Assembly (NCBI RefSeq): GCF_000715075.1
Contig: NC_134093.1
Location: 96,456,826-96,520,825, forward strand
DNA from: Nicotiana tabacum
Taxonomy: Eukaryota; Streptophyta; Magnoliopsida; Solanales; Solanaceae
Length of the DNA: 64,000 nt
Direction of reading: 5' to 3'
Part shown: positions 32,227-43,069 of the stretch, piece by piece
Position numbering within the stretch: the stretch's first letter is position 1
Layout of the letters: every line of letters begins with the position of its first letter
Program-made: the position numbers and the translations under genes
Notes under the pieces: model-generated
What the model was told of the DNA's origin: nothing
Database searches by the model: none
The model's input: only the letters and a program-made list of their open reading frames with translations

Positions 32227-35192
32227 GTCGGTCATTTCGAGAGTTATAGCCCCATTTTCCCCATTTCTACTTCTTTTTGTGTTATTCAGCTATATTATGT
32301 TATATCGGGTTAGTTGGTTCAGGATCGGAGTGGTTTCAGAGTGAATTGAGACGCTTAGTCTCTTAAGTAGAAACTTAAGTTGGAAAAAGTCAATCGGATG
32401 TTGACCTATGTGTAAACGATCTCGGATTTGAATTCTAATGGTTCCGTTAGCTTCGTTAGGTGATTTTGGACTTAGGAATGCGTCCGGAATGTAGTTTGGA
32501 GGTCCGTGGTAAAATTAGGCTTGAATTGGTGAAATTGGAAATTTGGCGATTTCGGTCGATAGTGGAAAATATGCTATCGGGGTCGGAATGGAATTTCGGA
32601 AGTTGGAGTAGGTTCGTAGTGTCATTTGTGACGTGTGTGAAAGATTTGAGGTCATTCGGACGTGGTTTGGTTGGTTTCGGCATCGGTTGTCGAATTTGGA
32701 AATTTAGAAGTTCTTAGGCTTGAATCCGAGGGTAATTTGGTGTTTGGATGTTGTTTTGAGTGATTTGAAGGTTTGACTAAGTTTGTATGCTGATATATGA
32801 CTTGTTGGTATTTTTGGTTGAGGTCCCGAGGGCCTCGGGGTGATTCCGGGTGGTTAACGGATATGTGGAAGTTGGACTTTGCAGCTGCTTCTGCTATTTC
32901 CGCACCTGCGGAAGAAAGGGTCGCTGGTGCGAGGTCGCTGGTGCGCGTGGGGAGTGCGTAGGTGGGGGCGACGCTGGAACAAGGCTGGGAACACAGGTTC
33001 GAAGAATTGGCCGCATCTGCGAGCCTGCAGGTACGAGGCCTTGAGCGCAGATGCGGAGATGAGGAGTTTGGGCTGGTTTCGCAGATGCGCACATGGGACC
33101 GCAGATGCGAGTCCGCAGGTGCGAGGAAGGTGTTCGCAGGTGCGAAAGCTAGGTGATTAAGTGAGTTGTGCAGGTACGGCTTCTTGGACCGCAGGTGCGG
33201 TCGCGCGGGTGCGAGAAAATGGCCGCAGGTGCGAAAAACCTGGGCAGAAACCATAAATAGAACCCTTCGCGAATTTGGTTCATTTCCACCATTTCTATTC
33301 GGTTTTTGGAGCTTTTGGGAGAGATTTGAAGAGGTAATCAAGGGGATTTCGTTGAGGTAAGTTACTTGAGCCCTAATACTTGTATATATGGTGATTTTCC
33401 GTTGTTTAATCATGGTAAATAGTGAAAATGAGGGGTTAGGGCTTGGAATATTTGGAGAGTAATTTAATAATTTGAAGCACCAAACGATGTTGGATTTTGA
33501 TGAATTTGGTATGGTTAGATTCGTGAGTGAATGAGCTTTCTAGTTTTGTAAATTTTGTCGGATTTTGAGACGTGGGCCCGGGGGCCGGGTTTGAGCCAAT
33601 TTTGGATTTTGGTCTAATTTTATAGTTTTTCTTGTGGAATTCATTCCATTAATGCGTATTGATGGTATTGTACTGATTGTGAATAGATTCGGAGCATTTG
33701 GTGGCTGAGTCCAGAGGCAAGAGCATTGCAGAATAAGAATTTCGCGTTTTGAGGTAAGTAACGATTGTAAATTTAGTCCTGAGTGTATGAAACTCCGGAT
33801 TTCGTATCATTCTACTATTTTGAAGTGACGCACATGTTCAGTTACGGGCGTGTGGGCGTGCACTGTTGGGGATTTATGGCTTGGTCCGTCCCGTAGCAAC
33901 TGTGAAGTTGCATACTTTGTTGAAACCATTTGACACTTTTATGTTTTAGAAAGAATTTCTATAAATTGGGCTGAATGCCATGTTTGGGCCTTGCGCCAAT
34001 GCTGTTTGGACCCTTAGGGGATGTTTCTTACCATCCTCTCATTGTTTTCAATTGAAAATCTATACTCAGACATGTTTATACTTGTTTACTGCATAACTTA
34101 GTTTTATGACTCTATTTTGATGAATATAAATATTTTGGGCCGAATGCCCTGTTTTACTGAAATGCCCGAGTGGCTTGAGAGGTTTATGACTGAGTGAGGC
34201 CGAGGGCCTGATTTGTGAGGATGAGTGTGGATCGGGGTTGCCCGCCTGCAGCATACTTTATTATTTTGGTACGTGAGTTGTCCGTGCAGCACGTGAGTTG
34301 TCCGTGCAAATTATAGCGCTTGGGCTGAAGGAGCCCCTCCGGAGTCTGTACACACCCCCAGTGAGCGCAGGTACCTACTAAGTGCGAGTGCTGAGTGACT
34401 GGGAGGCATGAGCGATTGTGAGGTATTCCCGAGTGGCAAGAGTGATTGTGAGGTATACCCGAGTGGCAAGAGTGACTGTGAGGTTTTCCCGAGGGGCTGT
34501 ATTTGAGTGATGTTATGCCCGAGGGGCTGTTTATGATTTCATCATTTTTGCTCACCTTTGTATTGAGCCTTTGTTTGAAAACCTGTTGGAAAAATATCTA
34601 TAAATGATTTTTACTGGAACCGAGTTTAAACGAGATGATTTGATTCAAACTCTGATTTTTAAAGCATGTTGTACTTTACTGAGATTTCATGATATTAACG
34701 TTATATGCTTTATTGCTCGTCACTACTGCTCAGTCTTTATTTATTGTTGTTACTTACTAAGTTGGCGTACTTACGTTACTCCCTGCACCTTGTGTGCAGA
34801 TTCAGGTATAGCTGGACACGGTAGCGGTTATTGAGTGTTCTGGTTGCAGATATTTCTTGGAGATAGCAAGGTAGCTGTTTGGCGATCACATCCCCTGCTC
34901 TTCTCCCTCTTTTCTTCCTCTAGTTGTATTTAGCTATTTTCCAGGCTGCGTTAGCCTTGATATTGTTAGACAGATTGTGGTAGATGCTCATGACTAGTGA
35001 CACCCCGATGTCGGGCTTTTCTTTTCCGCACTTCTATTTTTCTTTGATTTGAACTCTTTAAATGGAGGTTTCATGTTAAATAACCTTGAAATTATCTTTG
35101 AAATGAAAATATCGGTTTGTTTTGGAAATGAGTCGGCTTGCCTAGTTCCACGATAGGCGCCATCACGACAGAGGTTAGTTTGGGTTGTGACA
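32227..35192 (+). repeat. LTR-B, second copy
   Basis: About 2.97 kb, lacking only the first few terminal bases, and ending GGGTTGTGACA at 35192. It has the same internal order as the first copy: motif array 32900-33236, TATA-like ATAAATAG 33253-33260, G-box units 34270-34310. A 253-codon minus frame at 32652-33413 crosses the array and is not a gene. Confidence 0.8.
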
Positions 35193-35392
35193 GATAGGTA
35201 TCATAGCCTAGGTTACATAGGTCTCATGAGTTAAGAGCGAGTTTTAGTAGAGTCTTGCGGATCGGTACGGAGACGTCTGTACTTATCTTCGAGAGGCTGC
35301 AGAACCTTTAGGAAACTCCACATTCTTGAATTCTTGTCGTGTGAATCTGTTGATTCTACTAACTAAACATCTGTTGTTTCATTATCTCACAG

Positions 35393-35624
35393 ATGGTGAG
35401 GACTCGTGCTACCGGTTAGGAAGGCCAACCACCAGTACCACCAGCTAGGGTCGTGAGAGGCTGAGGCTGCAGTAGAGGCCGTGGTAGGGGCAGAGGTACA
35501 ACCCGTACAACAGCTGGGGCAGTACCTGCGGATCCACCGGTTGTCCCAGATAGGGACCAGGTTCTAGTTGTTGATGCACCAGCTCAGGCACCACCTGTGC
35601 CTATTGTGATTCCAGGCCTTCAGG
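35393..35624 (+). pseudogene. Truncated gag start of element B, second internal copy
   Basis: Starts ATG at 35393 (MVRTRATG) and parallels 30942 to about 31173, then breaks off and joins the last 70 bp of an LTR-B. It carries its own stops, TAG at 35417-35419 and TGA at 35462-35464, where the first copy reads CAG and CGA. Confidence 0.8.
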
Positions 35625-35694
35625 AGAAAATGAGTCGGCTTGCCTAGTTCCATGATAGGCGCCATCACGACAGAGGTTAGTTTGGGTCGTGACA
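35625..35694 (+). repeat. Terminal 70 bp of a third LTR-B
   Basis: Matches the 3' end of the other LTR-B copies (ATGAGTCGGCTTGCCTAG, then GGGTCGTGACA). It ends exactly where LTR-A sequence starts with TTCAT at 35695. Confidence 0.8.
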
Positions 35695-36541
35695 TTCATA
35701 AAAAAATGTCATCCTTTCTTGTGGAGCGGGCCGAACGCCTCGGCAGTATAAATGCATCTATGAATCGTGCTACATGTCCCTCGGTAGTGTACACGATACT
35801 TTGGATCGGGCCGTATGACCTCGGCAGAAATCCTTCCTAATAATAATAATTACACGATACCTTGCTATTTTAATTGCTATTTTTGAAGTTAATTGATAAA
35901 TTGGAAATTATTGAAATGTAAAGAATTAATTATTTCTGCTTGTTAAGAAAATTATTGTTGTTCACTTAAAAATCATGTTTAATTAAATATATTTCTATTG
36001 TAATATTATTGACCCATAGTGAGTGTCAAAGTCGACCTCTCGTCATTACTTCTTCGAGATTAGGCTTGATAGTTACTGGGTACACGTTGTTTACGTACTT
36101 ATGCTACGCTTGCTGTATTTTTTGTGCAGGGCCTGAGACAGGTACTATCGGAAGACCTACCGGAGCATACCCTAGATACCCCGAGACTTAGTGGTGAGAT
36201 GCTTCTTGAGTCATTCTGCAGCCCTTGAGTCTCCTCTTGTATTTGTATTCTGTCTATTTTATTGCAGACAGTATTTAGAATTTTGTATAATCTACTAGAT
36301 GCTCAAATACTTGTGACACCAGGTCTTGGCATACACACTAGTAGAATTTTGTGGATTTAATTATTTTACTTGGGTTTTAATATATCTTAGTTTCTCATAG
36401 CTTTCTTAATTTTTGAAATTTCGAAGAGTTTAATTACTCGGATAATTTTTAAAGAAATAATTATATGTTTAAATTACTAGTTGGCTTGCCTAGCTGCGAT
36501 GTTGGGCGCCATCACGACCTATAGGAAATTGGGTCATGACA
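35695..36541 (+). repeat. LTR-A, 3' copy, 3' portion only
   Basis: Matches 27515-28243 of the left LTR-A, then continues to the true terminus GGGTCATGACA at 36541, which is followed by the duplication GGGCC. Its abrupt start shows where element B had inserted. Confidence 0.8.
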
Positions 36542-36860
36542 GGGCCGATGGCCGATTAGGTGTTGATTCAAACGAGGTCGAATATAACCTGTACTTAGTT
36601 AGGGCCGATGGCCGATTAAGTGTTGATTCGAACGAGGTCGAATATAACTTATGCTTAGTTATGGCCAAGGGCCGATTAGGTGTTGATTCAAATGAGGTCG
36701 AATATAACCTATGCTTAGTTATGGCCGATGGCCGATTGGGTATTGATTCGAACGAGGTCAAATATAACCTATGCTTAGTTATGGCCGATTAAGTATTGAT
36801 TCGAACAAGGTTGAATATAACCTATGCTTAGCTATGGACAAGGGCCGATTAGGTGTGGCA
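36542..36860. repeat. 60-bp tandem repeat, right part
   Basis: About five units starting at 36542, 36602, 36662, 36722 and 36782, each of the form GGGCCGATGGCCGATTAGG then TTCGAACGAGGTCGAATATA; the last is shortened. Because 60 is divisible by three, the array reads as a repetitive open frame on both strands, which should not be taken for a protein. Confidence 0.9.
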
Positions 36861-37379
36861 TTTATCGGCGGTATGATTTTAAGGAAACATTGCTTTGGTT
36901 GTACATTTGGAGAAAATGGAAATAAACTTCATGCATTTGTTCTTTGTTTATACACTTCGAGAAATTTACATATTTTCTTGGCGTTGGATGGCATTTCAGT
37001 CCCAGTCTATCTAGTCCCTTCATTGGTCGACCTGGAAAAGTATTGAGAGGTCGAGCAATGAACTAGTCGTCTGGTGCCTTCGTCTGTGCGCACTTCAATC
37101 CTGAAGTGTCCCCTTCATCGCCTCGTTAAAAACCTCCTCGAGAAAACCCAATTGGGACAAAACTCAAGTGAGGGAAAAATGAGTACGACTTTGGAGACAC
37201 CATCTTTTAAAAGTTGAAGTACTTGAGGTGTGTAATATTCCAGTTGTTTGGTAGTCGCTTTCCTTCCATTGTTTCTAGTTGGAATGACCCTTTGTTCATT
37301 GTTGCCGTGATATTGTATGGGCCATCCCAATTTATTCCTAGTTTGCCTTCCCATGGGTCTTTGCTTTCTTGTGTTTTGG

Positions 37380-38354
37380 CTTTAAGCACGTAGTCCCCGA
37401 CTTTTAATGGCCTGGTCTTTGGCTATTTTTTATAATAGCGTTCTACTTGTTGCTTTTGGGCAACCATTCTTACGTAGGCCATATCTCTTTATCGAGCTCC
37501 TGCATGCTGCTATCATCGTTCTGGGATCCGCTTTTGTGGGAGTATCTTAGGCTGGGCTTCCCGACCTCGACCGGTATTACTGCATCAGTCCCCTAGACTA
37601 ATGAGTATGGCGTCTCTCATGTGCTCGTCTTTGGCGTTGTTCGGTAGGCCTAGAGTACTTCTAGTAATATTTTCGGCCACAGTCCTTTGGCGTCTTCGCG
37701 TATCTTCTTCATGATGTTCAGTATCGACTTATTGGATAACTCCGCTTGCCCGTTGCCCGCGGGGTGGTATGGCGTTGAGCGTATTCTTTTGATGTGCCAT
37801 TTTTCAAAAAACTCAGCGACCTTTATTCCCGCAAACTGGGGTCCGTTGTCATAGCTGATCTCTTTGGGGAGACCGAAATGACATATGATGTTTTTCCATT
37901 TGAACGCGATCACTTCCTATTCACGTATTTGGGCGAATGCTCCTGCTTCTACTAATTTAGAGAAATAGTCAGTTAAAACCAAAAGAAATCATACGTTACC
38001 TCGTCCTTCCAGGAGGGAGCCCACGATCTCCATTCCCCATTTGATGAACGGCCAAGGGGAAGTCACTAAGTGTAGGTGTTCGCCTGCTTGGTGAATCATT
38101 GGGGCATACTTCTGGCATTGCTCGCATGTTTTCATGAAATCCGCGGCCTCATTTTTCATGGTTGGCTAGTAATACCCTGCCCGTATGAGGCATCTGACCA
38201 AAGCTCGATTGTCAGAGTGAGCTCCACAATGGCCTTCATGTACTTCTTCAAGGACGTGCCACATCTGATTTGGGCCTAAGCATTTCACCAAAGGTCCACC
38301 ATACATTCTCTTGTACATGTCGTTATGAATGATGTTGTATCTTGCTGCTTGCAT
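37380..38354 (-). pseudogene. Integrase of the Tat-like element, broken
   Basis: Minus-strand pieces in order: the HHCC zinc-binding region (VHEGHCGAHSDNRAL, then CEQCQKYAP around 38120), and the catalytic core with EISYDNGPQF for the second Asp and YHPAGNGQAELSNK for the Glu region (37650-37913). Downstream text to about 37200 contains the C-terminal region with KLGINWDGPY. Stops at the ends of the pieces break it. It lies downstream of RNase H, the Ty3/gypsy order. Confidence 0.85.
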
Positions 38355-38533
38355 TCACAACTTCTTGGCCTCTTTTTTATCATATGGGAGTACGCTATCC
38401 TGCAAATATGTAAAATTACGGATGCGCCGATCCCAAGTCAGGTTAATGGTTCTTAGCTCAATTTGATCTATCGATGAGTTGAGGAGGTGGACCACATTTA
38501 TTTCTCCGGTTATAATGTTTTTGGTAGCTGTGG

Positions 38534-39022
38534 CTAATTTGGCGAGACCGTCTGCCTCGGTATTATGTGCTCTAGCCTTTGTTCCTTGATTTGGAAAGTC
38601 CCTGTGACTTGGTTGATCACGAGTTGAGAATCGCAATACAATCTTAGCCGCTTAGCCCTATATTTGAGTGCTAGTCTTAATCCTGCAATTACGGCCTCAT
38701 ACTCGGCCTCGGTGTTAGTCATGTCCGGGCATCTTACGGACTGGCAAATCACTTCGCATGTTGGGACTTCGAGCACGAGTCCCAGTCTAGACCCTGGTGC
38801 GTTAGATGCGCCATTAATGAACAGGACCCAAAGGTCTTGTCTTTGGGGAGAAGTGTGAACGACTTCTTTTTCGACTTCGGGCATTATATTTGCACTGAAG
38901 TCGGCGACGAAGTCTGTGAGGACCTGCAAATTTATCGCCGTTTGCGGCCCATATGTGATATCGTGCTCGCTCAATTTGATGACCCATTTGGCCAACCTTC
39001 CTGATAGCTCTGTTTTATGCAA
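38534..39022 (-). pseudogene. Archaeal-type RNase H of the Tat-like element, active site altered
   Basis: The motif order LFINGASNAPGS, NTEAEYEAVIAGL and RLYCDSQLVINQ identifies an RNase H of the archaeal/plant type found as an extra domain in Tat-lineage polyproteins. The first motif normally reads F-T/V-D-G-A/S. Here the Asp is Asn (FINGAS), so one catalytic metal ligand is missing even before the frame breaks downstream. Confidence 0.8.
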
Positions 39023-39403
39023 AATGCTTCTTAAGGGGAAAGTCGTGACGACCGAGACGGGGTGACATTGGAAATATGGTCTAAGCTTTCGTGAAGCTAC
39101 GACTTAGGCTAGAGCTAGTTTTTCGAGATGGGGGTATCTTGTCTCGGCGTCAGCTAATGTTTTGCTAATGTAATAGATGGGAGATTGCATACATTTATTT
39201 TCTCAGACCAGGACAACGCTCACAACTACTTCGAACACGGCGAGATAGATGAGGAGGAGCTGTCATGGTTATGGTTTCGAAAGCAACGGTGGCGATGACA
39301 AGTACACCTTTAGCTCCTTCGGGGCTTGGACGTACTCAGGGGTCCATTGGAGGCCGTTATCATTTTTAAGTACGCCGAAGAACTTATGGTACCTATCAGA
39401 GGA

Positions 39404-40233
39404 TCACGAAATGAACCTTGAAAGGGCGGCGATACGGCCAGTCAACCTCTGAACCTGCTTTTTGGTGGTCAAGTGCTCTGGTATCCCTTCGATGGCCTTG
39501 ATTTGGTCAGGATTGACCTCGATACCTTGCTGTGACACTAGGAAACCCAAGAATATTTCCTGAGGCCATGCCGAATGCACATTTTTTGGGTTCCGTTTCA
39601 TTATGTGTTGCCTGAGTATGGCGAATGCTTCTCTCAAGTGGTCGATGTGATCTTCTTTCCTTTATTATTTGACCAGTATGTCATCTATGTAGACTTCCAT
39701 CATTTTACCGAGTTGGTCTTTGAACATTTTCGTCACCAACCTTTGATAAGTTAACCCTGCATTTTTCATCCCAAAGGGCATGACCCTGTAGCAATACGTT
39801 CCCTGGTGGGTGATGAAGATGGTTTTTTCCTGATGCTCTTCCTCCGTGAGGATTTGATTATAGCCCGAGTAGGCATCCAAGAAACTTAGTAGTTCGTGCC
39901 CGGTCGTTGCATCGATGAGTTGGTCGATATAGGGTAATGGAAATGAATCCTTGGGCAAGCTTTGTTCAGGTCAGTGAAATCTACGCACATCCGCTATTTA
40001 CCGTTCTTCTTTTTCACCATGACTATGTTGGCGACCCATTGGGGGTACTTCGACTCCCTGACGGAGCCATTTTGCAATAATATTTCCACTTCTTCGTGTA
40101 CTGCATCATTAATTATGGAGTTAAACTTACGCCTAACCTGCTTCACCGGGAGATAGAATGGATCGACGTTCAATTTGTGCGTGACGATCTCCTTTGGGAT
40201 ACCTAGCATATCTACATGGCTGAAAGCAAACAA
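39404..40233 (-). pseudogene. Reverse transcriptase of the Tat-like element, broken
   Basis: From 40233: VKQVRRKFNSI, then a break. At 39958-39665: FPLPYIDQLIDATTGHELL, FLDAYSGYNQI, TYCYRVMPFGMKNAG and the catalytic YIDDILVK. Then the connection domain at 39637-39404 (FLGFLVSQQGIEVNPDQIKAI). The palm motifs are all readable, but stops separate the pieces at about 39660 and 39990. Confidence 0.9.
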
Positions 40234-40434
40234 GTCCGCGTTAGCAATTAAAAATTCATGAAACTTACCCGATTCCTGAAGTTTATAGCCGATGTAAGCT
40301 TTCTTGTTGTGGCCGTTGCTGTCTAACTGAACGGGGTCGAGGTCCTCTATGGTTGATCATGCGGCCTCAACCATATCGGGGTCTCTGATGACGTCCTCGA
40401 TGTCATTGCACATCGACCCCGACCCTATTGATTG

Positions 40435-40851
40435 CTATGCCTCTTTTTCTTTATCCTTGGTTTGTTGGGTGACCGTACAATCTAAGGCGATGCGGTAGCA
40501 TTCTTGGGACGTGCGTTGTTCCCATCGTATACTGAATATTCCCCATGGAGTTGGGAATTTGATGACTTGGTACAAGCTGGACGGGATGGCTCTCATGGTG
40601 TGTATCCATGATCGCCCTATTATGGCGTTGTATGACGTGTCCTGGTCCATGATATGGAATGTGGTTTCCAGAGTGATGTCACCTGCTAGGACGAGGAGTG
40701 TGATCTCGTCGGATGTTCTCTCAACTACATTGCTAAAGCCTGTTAGTGTGATGCAGCGCGGCACTATCTTATCCTCGAGTTTCATTTGTGCAAGTACTCG
40801 AGGATGGATAATGCATGCGCCGCTCCCATCATCTACCATAATCCGTCTCAC
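40435..40851 (-). pseudogene. Aspartic protease region of the Tat-like element
   Basis: The minus frame starts MRRIMVDDGSGACIIHPRVL, where DDGSGA takes the place of the D-S/T-G active-site motif. The downstream flap/ILG-type motif reads YNAIIGRSWIH. This is the usual order (RRIMVDDGSGA then AIIGR) in Tat-type elements of Solanaceae. The frame ends before RT with a stop. Confidence 0.8.
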
Positions 40852-40866
40852 ATCGGTATCTAAAAT

Positions 40867-42494
40867 TCATAAGGTGATAACAAGAGCATCATAGTGAGGG
40901 AAAGCCAAATCATTGGTATCTGACTTGTCGAAGATGATACTTTCTTCGATTCCATCATACCGTTCGTGGGTGAACGACCGTTTGAGCTTGTGGGTTATGG
41001 TGAACTTCACACTATTGATGGAAGCATCGTCCCCACCACCGATGATCATGTGAATGGTGCAGGCCGGCGAGGGCGGTTTCAGCGGCCCTTGATGTTGTTC
41101 ACATCCTCTGGCAAAGTTGGTCCTTTCTCGATCGCTCAGCAATTCTTTGAGGTGTTCCTGTCGTAGAATGTTTAAAACCTCCTGTCTTAGGGCGATGCAA
41201 TCTTTGGTTTTGTGTCCTCACTCTTGATGGAACTAGAAGAGGGCGTCAGATTTTTTGGTATTTGGGTCTGAGCTTCTCCAAGGCGTAGACTATCTCTGTA
41301 GGTGACACACAAAAATTATGAACGGATAATAAATGGGGCATACCTATTTCATTCCGATGAGTCCCTGTTCTTGATCGGGGTTGGCCCTCTTCATGGCTGA
41401 GGATGCAGCAGTGGTTCTAACATATGGGAGATGTCGTTCCCGGTTAGGTCGCGAGGCCGCGATATCTCTTCTGATATTATTTCTTCGATCATTCCTGGAT
41501 TCTACTTGCACCTAGGTCAGTCGATGGATCGGCCCATTGGAAAGATGCTCAGTCCGTTTCTGCTCAGTCCGTTTTGGAAAGCTGCGACAGCCATCCCTTC
41601 CGATACATTTGATAAGGTCATTCTTACCCAGTTGAATAAGGCAAGAAAGTCCTTCAATCCCTCTCCCGGTGACTGTTTGATAGCAAATATGTCGTTTACT
41701 CTCGCCTCTGCCTTCTTGGCCCCAGCATGGGTCGTTACAAAATTGTCGGCCATTTCTTCGGATGTTTCAATGGAACGTGTGGGCAGCTGTGAATACCATG
41801 CTAATGCTCCTCCAGTGAGGGTCTCGCCAAATTATTTCAACAAAATGGAGGATATTTGTTATTTGGCGAGGACATTGCCTTTCATGGCGGTGACATAGTG
41901 GGTCACATGGTCTTCGGGTCGGTCGTACTGTCGTATATTTTTAGGTAGGGCGGCTTTTTGAAGGTCTTTGGTATGGTATGTAGGGCGGCATCGTCGCTGT
42001 ACAACTGCTCTACGAACCGACCGGCATCTCTCTTCGGCAAGATCTTAGGAGCCCAGTATTTTACCGACCCTTTCTTGGTGTTCTCTCATTTGGTCCCGAA
42101 GTGCCTTGTTCTCATTTTCCATTTCCTCCATCCTTTTCAGAATGGCCATAAGAGTGTCGTCACCTGCATTGTTAACAACATTGTGAGTAAAACCTGTCGT
42201 TACAGGAGGAGGTGGAAGTTGATCATGTTGCTCGTCTGTTGGTGGTATAACGCAAGTCCTTGCATTTTCTGTAGCCGCGTCCTAAACGGGGTTATGGAGG
42301 ACGCTGGTTAGCGTGTTAGTTAGCCAAGCCTCAAGGAGTTTTTTTACTGTTGGTGGCGTCTCTTCCATCACGGATGTGGAGGTTCCCTTACCAAGAGATT
42401 TCGTGATGCTACAGTAAGGAGGGATGACTCGCCTCGCCTCGCCTGGGGAAGGCATTGGGCATTGCATCCTCGCCCACTGCTTCAGAACTCTCAT
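40867..42494 (-). pseudogene. gag of the Tat-like element, broken
   Basis: Several minus pieces. 42494-42282 is the N-terminal region; 41753-41517 is the capsid core (FVTTHAGAKKAEARVNDIF, then EGLKDFLALFNWVRMTL), matching the retrotransposon gag pattern; 41142-40867 links to the protease (ERTNFARGCEQHQGP, then HMIIGGGDD). Stops and shifts lie between the pieces. Confidence 0.8.
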
Positions 42495-42671
42495 TAATGA
42501 TGCTCATGAGGTTGGTTGAGAGGTCGCTCATTATTCTCCTTCTTTATTCTCTGTTACCTGCCATATTAGATCTCTGTATACAAAGAAAGGGAATCTTATT
42601 CTTGTTTTTTTTAAGTTAGCAATTCGCGTTAGTTGTTGATCTAGAGGAAACTAAACATTTAACTATGAAAT

Positions 42672-42691
42672 CCCCACAGGCAGCGCCAAAT
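42672..42691 (-). promoter_or_regulatory. Primer binding site of the Tat-like element
   Basis: On the minus strand it reads TTTGGCGCTGCCTGTGGGG directly inside the 5' LTR, which ends at 42692. This form is common in Tat-type elements; the tRNA partner is not certain. Confidence 0.6.
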
Positions 42692-43069
42692 TATTTGACC
42701 AAAAAGTATAACTTTCGGTTAAACCTTTATATTTATGTAATGATGTAATAATAATATACCTAAATATGGATCTTGAAAATACGGATAATATAGGGATGAT
42801 CCAATGAGGGATAAATAATATCGTGCATTAAATACTCCAAAAGTATGAACAATAATGAAGGAGTAACTAGCAATAAATAATAATAAATAATATTTAAGTA
42901 AATGGAAGGAATGATTCACTTAATAATGAATGAGTTAGATGATTGTTCCTCCTGATAATGATGCGTGACAGATAAATCCGAGAATGTTCAAATTATTCTA
43001 GGATCTGATGGAAAAGCTTGGAATAATATGAGCAAGAATGTTGATAAAAAGGTAATGCTTGTATCTTTG
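42692..43069 (-). repeat. 5' LTR of the Tat-like element, first part
   Basis: Matches 21320 to about 21695 of the 3' LTR and stops at GTATCTTTG, where the Athila-like element inserted. The other part is at 54352-54672. Confidence 0.85.

Larger units (their letters stand above)
25742..36541 (+). mobile_element. Composite of two gypsy families (A and B) inserted in the tandem repeat
   Basis: Flanked by a perfect 5-bp duplication GGGCC at 25737-25741 and 36542-36546. Order: LTR-A (25742-about 28243), filler, 5'-truncated LTR-B (about 28271-30741), gag-B, LTR-B (about 32227-35192), start of gag-B, end of a third LTR-B (35625-35694), then the 3' part of a second LTR-A (35695-36541). The simplest history: element A inserted; a three-LTR B element inserted in A's 3' LTR; a deletion then joined A's 5' LTR to B's first LTR and removed A's internal region. 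Both elements lack pol. Confidence 0.8.

Noticed and set aside
32652..33413. 253-codon minus-strand open frame
   Set aside because: It crosses the CGCAGGTGCG array of LTR-B. The matching region of the other LTR-B copy gives a different, shorter frame (28374-28928). It is a by-product of a GC-rich repeat, not a gene.
36481..36792. 103-codon frame with a 20-residue repeat
   Set aside because: It is the 60-bp tandem repeat read as protein; the minus strand gives an equally repetitive frame.
36542..36860. Regular repeats considered as a CRISPR array
   Set aside because: The units are directly adjacent 60-mers without unique spacers, in a plant nuclear retrotransposon.
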